Assembly: GCF_963082655.1 (NCBI RefSeq) | Contig: NC_081553.1 | Location: forward strand, 230,565,754-230,629,753 | DNA: 64,000 nt | Source of the DNA: Stomoxys calcitrans | Taxonomy: Eukaryota > Arthropoda > Insecta > Diptera > Muscidae | Reading direction: 5' to 3' | In this document: positions 57,121 through 64,000 of the stretch, one piece after another | How the letters are laid out: each line of letters begins with the position of its first letter | Position numbering within the stretch: the first letter of the stretch is position 1 | Notes under the pieces: model-generated | What the model was told of the DNA's origin: nothing | What the model saw: the letters and a program-made list of their open reading frames with translations, nothing else | Database searches by the model: none | Program-made: the position numbers and the translations under genes

Positions 57121-58440
57121 AATAGCCGAACCAGGCCCGCTCCGCTGTGCCTTCTTTAACTCTCTAATATTATTTTAGGGTGGGAACACTTCGCCCTGAA
57201 TGCGGATATCGAATTCGTGCCATTGTAGCCTATGACGATGAACGCGTTCGAATTCTGGCGAGAACCTCGGCGACATTTGTGAGTTATACTGCCATGCGTG
57301 GTCATTTAAAAAATTTTTCCCAAAGAGGTGTCGCACTGCGGGACGCCGTTCGGACTTGGCTATAAAAAAAGGTCCCTTATCATTGATTTTAAACTTGAAT
57401 CGGAAAGCACTCATTGATGTGTGAGAATTTGCCCCTTCTTGGTTCCTGGAGGTAATGTTCTTACTTAGGGTAATGTTCTCATTAGGGGAGGGATGGCACC
57501 TCATACATTTCGACTCAAATATGGATATCAAATTCATGCTGCACGGGATTTGAAACCCTTTAATTTGAGCTCCATATTGCCATGGCCGGTAAATATGAAC
57601 CGTTTGGAGGGTTTTTTGGGGCTGGGTGGCCACCGGCACTTTGCACTGAAAATAGATATCAAATTCGTTCTTTATTCCCAACGGAAATTAAATTCGGTTT
57701 AGGGGGTGCTTTAGGGCGTACCCCAAAACACTTGGCTCCAAAATCGGTAATTAAATTCGTTTTTTTCTTTCAAATACGATTCATTTGAGTCCCATATTCT
57801 CATAATAGGTCAAATAACCCATTTGACGTATCTTTAGAACGAAAAGAGCCCACCTAGACTTGAATGCAAATTTTAATGTTTAATATTCGTAATTTACTCC
57901 CTAATACCTTTCATTTGAGTCCCATATAGCCATGGTCGGTTAATATCCCCATTTGGGATTGGGCGATCTCCCATTACTTGGACCATATTTTTTTATGCCA
58001 TTTTTGTAATCTACTGCCTAATACTTTTCATTTGAGCCCCATATTGACATGAACGTCCAATAAATATGTTTAGAGGAAGTTTGGGGTTGAGGCGGCCCAC
58101 TCGGTACTTGGACCCAACTTTTAATACGATTTTAGTCTCGAATACCTTTCATTTGATACCTATATTGTGTCTATCGGTCCATTTTTAGTTTTGGGTAACG
58201 TTTTTGGTGTAAAGGGGAGGGTTCGCCAACACCCGATATCTAAAAATTATAAAGCCTATTTTAAGTTCCATTATATAATTATATAGCCGATAATTTCGAG
58301 ACCAACCTACACAAACTGCGAAAATTTCAAGGTAATCGCAACAAACAAACCGACAGATTCCACGGAAAATTTTATTTTGATGAAAATTTAAAAATTTTAA
58401 AATTTATCGAAAATTGATTTTCTAAAATCTAGTCGTATTT
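57121..58440 (-). mobile_element. Helitron-like repeat, reversed, with SINE inside
   Basis: The reversed 3' end is at 57121-57225 (GCCGAACCAGGCCCGCTCCG, then CACTTCGCCCTGAATGCGGA) and matches 21415-21522 closely, with CTAT in place of CTAG. Reversed blocks (ACTTTTCATTTGAGCCCCAT) run to 58330, then GACAGATTCCACGGAAAATT and AAATCTAGTCGTATTT, the inverse of 53110-53215. Confidence 0.6.
57222..57465 (+). mobile_element. tRNA-derived SINE inside the Helitron-like repeat
   Basis: TAGCCTATGACGATGAACGC, GTTCGAATTCTGGCGAGAAC, CAAAGAGGTGTCGCACTGCG, GGACGCCGTTCGGACTTGGC and GCACTCATTGATGTGTGAGA. It is missing part of the head and the TCAGAAAA-to-CCTAATGCT block. Confidence 0.65.
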
Positions 58441-58445
58441 CGCTT

Positions 58446-58758
58446 GGTACATGCGCAGAGGTTGGCATGTCCGCCTATGACGCTGAACGCCTGGGTTCGA
58501 ATCCTGGCGAGACCATCAGAAAAAATTTTCAGCGTTGGTTTTCCCCTCCTAATGCTGGCAACGTTTGTGAGGTACTACGCCATGTAAAACTCCTCTCCAA
58601 AGAGGTGTCGCACTGCGGCACTCCGTTCGGACTCTGCTATAAATAGGAGGCCCCTTATCATTGAGCTTAAACATGAATCGGACTGCATTCGTTGATATGT
58701 GAGAAATTTGCCCCTGTTCCTTAATGGAATGTTCATGGCCAAAATTTGCAATTTGCAT
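58446..58758 (+). mobile_element. tRNA-derived SINE, near full length
   Basis: 313 bp. Head GCGCAGAGGTTGGCATGTCC, GCCTATGACGCTGAACGCCT, GGGTTCGAATCCTGGCGAGA (A and B boxes of pol III). Body TTCAGCGTTGGTTTTCCCCT, CTCCAAAGAGGTGTCGCACT, GCTATAAATAGGAGGCCCCT. Tail TCCTTAATGGAATGTTCATG and GCAATTTGCATG. A good reference copy. Confidence 0.85.
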
Positions 58759-58769
58759 GACACGGATGG

Positions 58770-59061
58770 CGGGGATCTTAGCACAACTGATTGTTCTAAA
58801 TTTTAGCGAAATCGGATAATAAACGCGGCTTGTATGGGCCTTGGAACGAAGATAGGTATATGTATATGACAGCTATGTCCAAAAACAAAATGCGAGCTTG
58901 CATATATTCGGTACGAATATCGAGGGGCAACTCGCTGTGTCAAATTTCAGCGAAATCGGGTAATAAATGCGGAGTTTATAAGTCTTAGACCTTAAATTGG
59001 GAGATCGGTCTATATGGGGGCTATATCAAGATGTAGGCCGATAGAGCATATCTTCGACCTC
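58770..59061 (-). repeat. INE-like internal units
   Basis: AAATTTTAGCGAAATCGGAT (twice, varied), GGAGATCGGTCTATATGGGG and GCTATATCAAGATGTAGGCC in the reversed orientation. No ends. Confidence 0.6.
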
Positions 59062-59813
59062 AGGTTAGGTTGAAAAGAGGGTGCTAATATTAATCCGCCC
59101 CATACCACTGTGGACACTATGGTTCCTGTCTGGTATAGCGTCCCCACCTAACTGCCGATATCTGTTAGACGTGAAAGCCGGGTAATGACATGCTATCACC
59201 TGCCGCACCGATTTTACATAAGTGAGCTCTTAGTCCTATGTGTCCCGTCATGATACCAATAGCTATACTGACCTCCTTCATACTTCCTTTCAGCAATAGC
59301 CTCGTCTTTTAACGATTTGGATCCCCCCATAGGATTTTCGCCGTCCTACCGACCGTTTTGGTGTTCCACAGTGTTGCATGCGCATTCGTCGCCCACGCCC
59401 TTAACTCGGACTTCGTCGAACCGAAGGGCTTTGGGTTAACCAAATTTATTGACGGCAGTCCTCTGGCCTTCATCGCCAAATTGTCAGCCCTTTCAATCCC
59501 CCTTATTCCGTTATAACCCGGCACCCAAACGATGCAGACTTTGCCTCCTCAGAGAAGGAGGCATGACTGTTCGTGACTTTACAGTCCTGGTTGTTACTGC
59601 CCTTATGGCAATTTTACTGTCCGTAAAGATGTTCATGCTCGACGTCCTCGCGTTAGCACCACACCACCTCACGCATTCCGTGATCGCCCGGATCTTCGCC
59701 TGCAGGACCGTATTATGGTAAGGCAGTCTAGAACAGATCTCAGTCCCTGGATTCTCAATGTAGACCCCGAGGCCCACTCTGTCCTCTAGCTTTGATCCGT
59801 GTAACATGATCTT

Positions 59814-60482
59814 TAGAGTTGGGTAGTTCCGGATGGAACTAGTTCAATGGAACTTATCCAATTAAGGAACTGCTTGAACCAGTTCCATCTCTTTCCTTCT
59901 TAATTTTGTTAATTTGTAAACCAGCTGATTGACATGCCATATGCCATATGTTGTTTTTTGTTGTATGAAGCTGACTAAATAGAAACGTCAACTTTTTCAA
60001 TGGACAACAACTGTGTACGTTGTGATTTAGGTGAAAGGAAAATAAATTATTTGTGGCAACCACATTAAATGAGTGTGGTGGTACAAATATAGAAACGTGG
60101 TGGCATCCAAAGAGGGTGAGGTGCCCTCTTTGGTGGCATCCACATATTTTTTTTATTCTCAACAAATCTAAGTTGTTTTGATGCGTTTGATGTTTTTTTT
60201 CAGCTGCGAGACTTAATACTAGTTTAAAACAAAGTACAAAAAATGAATTTTAAATTCATTTGCATATACAGGCGGAATGTTTGTATCTATATGTACAATA
60301 AAAACCACTCATTTTAAGGTTCAAAACAAAATTCAAAGCTCTTTTTTGTTTTGTATAAAGGAATCAAAAAAGGGGATCGCAAATGAAAAAGGAGCCAAGG
60401 AACTAAGAAAAGGAACTAGTTCTTTTTGTGGAACGGAACTAAAAGGTGCGATCACTAAAAGGAACTAAAATGCCCGCCTCCA
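59814..60482. mobile_element. non-autonomous hAT-like element inside retrotransposon copy 3
   Basis: 669 bp flanked by the perfect 8-bp duplication ATGATCTT (59806-59813 and 60483-60490). The ends TAGAGTTGGGTAGTT and, inverted, TGGAGGCGGGCATTT match at 10 of 15 positions. Copy 1 shows the uninterrupted site (AACATGATCTTCCAGATGG near 13476). The interior has GGAACTAGTTC-type short palindromes near both ends and no coding capacity. Confidence 0.85.
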
Positions 60483-61389
60483 ATGATCTTCCAGATGGCA
60501 ATACTAGGGTTCCATCAATCTAAGACTATGCCGCTGGCAACAGTGCCTTGCACTCGACCTCAAGATTCATCTCAGGTATCCGATCGGAAACCTCTGCCCT
60601 TCCTTCCAGGTTTCCTATCGTCGCCTCGATAAAACAGTGATGGCATGAGCTGCTTGCCTTAAGTCTAGCCGCAGTGGCTGCCTTACACTTAATTTGTATG
60701 TCAATGGGTCGAATATCTAGAATAGTCGCCAGCGCCCTAGTGGGCGTGATCCTCATCGTTCCGCCTATGCCAATGTAATATGTTTTCTGAACATGTTGTA
60801 TGGTCCTTATGTTGCACTTTTTCTCTATAGCAGTCCACTAAACTACTGAGTCGTAAGTAAGTATTGGTGTTATCACGCTCATGTAGAACAAGCAGACTAT
60901 CCTCGGATTCAGACCCCATTTCGAGAGTACAGCCCATCTACATAGTGCTCAATATCTGTGAGCCTTCGCAGTACGCTCCTGAATGTAACTCTTTGATTTA
61001 AGTTTCCTATCCAAGATCACACGTAAGTATTTGACCACGTCAGATATCGAAATCGTTTTATTGAGGAAGCGTGGTGTGTCAAATTGGACCACCATTGTCT
61101 TCCTCTTGAACAGGCATATTTCAGTCTTGTATGGGTGAACATTAAGACCTCTGGGTCTAGCCCAATCATATGCCATATGCAAGACCCTTTCGGCCCTTCT
61201 GCATAGCTTCGTTCGGATCCTTACCCCTTAGAAGTATTATAAGATGGTTTGCGTAGCATTCAGGTTCAAATCCCTCTTCAGTCAGCATCCGTAATAGGTC
61301 ATTTATGGTGGTCACCCATAGGAGTGGCGATAAAATACCCCCTGAGGCGTGCCCTGTGCCACTTTCTCCCTTATATTTATGTCATGGGA

Positions 61390-61900
61390 TCCGCAATTTA
61401 TCCACCTGTTCCTTAGCATATGGTTTATCCATCTCTAAGGACCCGGTCCACTCGGTACTGGTCTAAGAATTGGATCAATGTGTCGAGCCTACGGCCCGTC
61501 TACATAGTGCCCAACATCTGTAAGCCTTCTCAGCCATAGGAGTGGTGTGCCTTGTGCTACTTTCTGCATTATGTGCATGTCATGGGACACACAATTTATC
61601 CACCTGTTCCTTAGCATATGGTTTAACCAGTCTTTAAGGACCATGTTTATCCACCTGTTCCTTAGCATATAGTTTATCCATCTCTAAGGACCCGGTCCAC
61701 TCGGTACTGGTCTAAGAATTGGATCAATGTGTCGAGCCTACGGCCCGTCTACATAGTGCCCAACATCTGTAAGCCTTCTCACCCATAGGAGTGGTGTGCC
61801 TTGTGCTACTTTCTGCATTATGTGCTGTCATGGGACACACAATTTATCCACCTGTTCCTTAGCATATGGTTTAACCAGTCTTTAAGGACCTTGTTCACCC
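61390..61900. repeat. 249-bp tandem duplication in the RT region of copy 3
   Basis: ATCTCTAAGGACCCGGTCCA begins at 61431 and again at 61680, with nearly identical sequence between. A smaller unit (TTATCCACCTGTTCCTTAGC) occurs four times. Confidence 0.85.
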
Positions 61901-62050
61901 GGTACTGGTCTAAGGATTGGATCAATGTGTCAGTCCGCACATTGTTAAAAGCCCTCTCGATGTCTATGCATACCGCCAGTGTGAACGCCCAACCAACGCC
62001 CAAAACACCACTACCCCCCAGGCAATCATTTAAAGATGTACCTTTGCACA

Positions 62051-62932
62051 TTTCATCTAAACCATCTAGGCTATGTGATGATAGTCAATATCTATGTTTT
62101 GCTTTAGGCAAATGATATTTATATGCTATGTAGCCAAATCTTTGAATTTTAAATAACACCTAAAACATTTGGTATAAAAACATAGAATATTCTTCTATAA
62201 TGTTCTTATAATTTCCATGCTTATTTTTTATATTTATAACAGTTTGCTAAAAATAACTAATAGCCTACAATCAATTAGGTAACATGATAAATTACTGCAG
62301 TGATTTATTAGGTTCCCCTATTATTAATTTTGCGTTGTTTAACAATATTCCGACAAGCTTTTTATTTTTTGCACCAAAAATATACAAAATTAACTGCAAT
62401 TAACAGGAATTGTCTTTAATTGGCGAACCGAGATAAAGGGGGGCGGCGGGCGGCACAATTATTGTGTCGAGCTATGAAACCCGCTTTTTGAGCAACAACG
62501 AAATGGCTGCTTCCTTCCGGTTTGATGGCAAGCCAACTTATTCGGTCATTCGCTTGTCAAATCTCTTCCACATCCACCTTAAACGTATCGCCTTACTTTA
62601 ATTTATTTCTATTTTTCGATCTGTTTGTTTGTTCTAAGCGCGTAAGCATGTCTCTTCGTCGCTGGTGATACATAAAACCTAAATATTATTGTTATTAATG
62701 TTTGCTTCTGGAAGCTGTTGAATCATTAATAAACACCAAAGATGTTACAAAAACAATTTCACCAGCAAAGCGTTTAACGTAAATTCGCAAATCAAAATGC
62801 AAATAAAATGAATTGTGATGGGCTGTTGGTGGGTCTAGTCGAATTTTAAACACACTAAAGCTGAAATTCAGCTGTAGTCTGCTTTAGCAGCTACAATGGG
62901 ACTCCGTTTTTAAGCAAGGTTATAGCCAATCT
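62051..62932. other. no gene seen
   Basis: AT-rich, low-copy DNA with a G-rich patch (GGGGGGCGGCGGGCGGC near 62438) and a short GCTGAAATTCAGC palindrome near 62861. Confidence 0.35.
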
Positions 62933-63243
62933 TTTGCAAATTTTGCCTTGAACATTCCACTAAGGAACAGGGGCAAACTTCTCACATATCATTGAGTGCA
63001 GTCCGATTCAAGTTTAAGCTCAATGATAAGGGGCCTCCTTTTTATAGCCGAGCCCGAACGGCGTACCGCAGTGCGACACCTCTTTGGAGAGAAGTTTTAC
63101 ATGGCATAGTACCTCACAAATGTCGCCAGCATTAGGAAAGGGAAAATCACCGCTGAAAATTTTTTCTGATGGTCTCGCCAGGATTCGAACCCAGGCGTTC
63201 AGCGTCATAGGCGGACATGCTAACCTCAGCGCTACGGTGGCCT
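62933..63243 (-). mobile_element. tRNA-derived SINE, best preserved reversed copy
   Basis: Tail TTGCAAATTTTGCCTTGAAC, body TAAGCTCAATGATAAGGGGC, ACCTCTTTGGAGAGAAGTTT and AATGTCGCCAGCATTAGGAA, head CGCCAGGATTCGAACCCAGG, CGTTCAGCGTCATAGGCGGA and CATGCTAACCTCAGCGCTAC GGTGGCC. Read on minus, the head has a good A box (TAGCGCTGAGGTTAGCATG) and B box (GGGTTCGAATCC). Confidence 0.88.
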
Positions 63244-63639
63244 CCTGTCTATCTAATTAATCAGGAAAAATATATATTTAGTTGGTTTTAAGAGGAAAAA
63301 GATAGTTGCCCATGTGGTAAAAAGTGGAGGTCAGTGCCCACAATTGAGATAAAAGTGTTTCCAACATTACCAAGTTAAAGGCACTCAGAACTCACATCAT
63401 TTGATTAATTTTTTTTTTATTTTCGTCGTTAGCATTTTGTTCTGTACATCACCTGACTTTTCCAAAACTATATGAAACATTTTGGTGATTAAACATTCTA
63501 TAGAAACGTAGGCCAGCCTACCAATTTGAAAACTTAAACCCCATCAACTCGTATTTCATTTTATTTAGGTGTATAAGACAGGTTAATTCCCGTATCCTCT
63601 TTATCAGATTTTAAGCAATTGTTGGGCCATGCTTTAACA
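63244..63639. other. no gene seen
   Basis: AT-rich DNA between a SINE and an INE-like element. Confidence 0.4.
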
Positions 63640-64000
63640 AGTAAAAAGGCATTAAGTTCGGACGGGCCGAACTTTGGATACCCACCACCTCGGGTATATA
63701 TGTAAATCCCATTTCGTCACAATCCGGTGAAACTTGGATAACTTAAGCACCCAAATTCGGCACGGACAATGAGATGTCTAATATATATGTTACTATTCAA
63801 TTTTGTAGCACAAAATATTGGTCTTTTTGGCGGATATATCCAATTCTGATCTTAATCATATTAAGGTCGGCTATCGTGAGGCTTAGAAAAACTCACTGTT
63901 TAAAATTTCAGCGAAATCTATTTTATGGGCTTCAGTCCCCTTATCGGCAGATCGGTCTATATGACAGCTGTATCTAAATATAGTTCAATCTGTACCACAT
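63640..64000 (-). mobile_element. INE-like element, 3' end, running off the window
   Basis: AACAAGTAAAAAGGCATTAA, hairpin GTTCGGACGGGCCGAAC, GATACCCACCACCTCGGGTA, then units with ATCGGCAGATCGGTCTATAT. It is cut by the window end. Confidence 0.7.

Larger units (their letters stand above)
59062..62050 (-). mobile_element. non-LTR retrotransposon copy 3, RT plus RNase H, broken
   Basis: On minus, in order: AVCIDIERAFNNVRTDTLIQ (RT motif A, near 61960), LNVHPYKTEICLFKRK and FLNKTISISDVVKYLRVILD (near 61100), then an AATAARLKASS tail and RNase H blocks (FTDSKIAIRAVTTRTVKSRT near 59620; VPGYNGIRGIERADNLAMKA near 59490), with the 3' end CTCTTTTCAACCTAACC at 59062. This order fits I/R1/LOA-group elements. 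A 249-bp duplication near 61400-61900, a hAT insertion and several frame breaks make it a dead copy. It is the most complete of the three. Confidence 0.8.

Noticed and set aside
57175..57681. 168-aa minus-strand open frame
   Set aside because: It runs through Helitron-like repeat and SINE sequence; similar frames appear in other copies. No domain.
58480..58510. Functional tRNA gene at a GGTTCGAATCC B box
   Set aside because: The box is the head of a dispersed SINE with a 200-bp body and no proper acceptor stem. The same holds for the boxes near 29037, 47820, 44890 and 63185.

Overview
This is nuclear DNA of a higher fly (Diptera), probably a muscid or close relative. It is AT-rich and genes are sparse. 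Exons are short and separated by GT-AG introns. Core promoters carry TATA and TCAGTY-type initiators. Repeats are dominated by families with Drosophila-like INE-1/DINE-1/mini-me hallmarks. The species call is inference.

The only host protein-coding genes I can support are four members of the takeout / juvenile-hormone-binding-protein (JHBP, DUF233) family. All are on the minus strand, head to tail: A (1413-8716, 244 aa), B (13939-17940, 248 aa), C (27417-32209, 248 aa) and D (51760-55025, 251 aa). Each was rebuilt from exons that keep phase. Each starts with a signal peptide, carries the N-terminal Cys-x6-Cys pair in exon 2, and has the conserved Leu-Pro-Ile block of the lipid-binding fold. 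A and B share a five-exon layout. C has lost intron 2 exactly. D has lost introns 2 and 4 and has an intron at a new place in the last coding block. All four have a TATA box upstream; C and D also have a well-spaced initiator.

Nearly everything else is mobile DNA. (1) INE-like elements with a TATA/mini-me core, (GTCY)n runs, internal units of about 153 bp and a 3' hairpin fill much of 0-0.8, 6.8-8.3, 18.7-22.7, 24.6-32, 35.7-43.3, 44.3-50.7, 56.8-59 and 63.6-64 kb. (2) A second family with Helitron-like ends (5' TC, 3' hairpin plus CTAG) lies at 11.4, 15.8, 20.3, 53.1 and 57.1 kb. (3) A tRNA-derived SINE occurs in about 15 full or partial copies on both strands. (4) A 945-bp mariner with a truncated DD34D transposase (48118-49062) sits with two MITEs derived from it (9772-9999, 22377-22612). 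(5) Two hAT-like non-autonomous insertions have perfect 8-bp target duplications (14501-15026, 59814-60482). (6) Three copies of a non-LTR retrotransposon with RNase H lie at 12906-13650, 28649-29892 and 59062-62050, and there are fragments of other reverse transcriptases. (7) Several fossil Tc1/mariner-superfamily transposases are present.

Many insertions are nested, so relative age can be read directly: retrotransposon in transposase, SINE in retrotransposon, mariner and MITE in INE-like element, Helitron-like element in INE-like element, hAT in retrotransposon and hAT in a takeout intron. The takeout genes are the stable skeleton; the introns and gaps between them have grown by insertion. 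I see no bacterial-type system, CRISPR array or rRNA gene.
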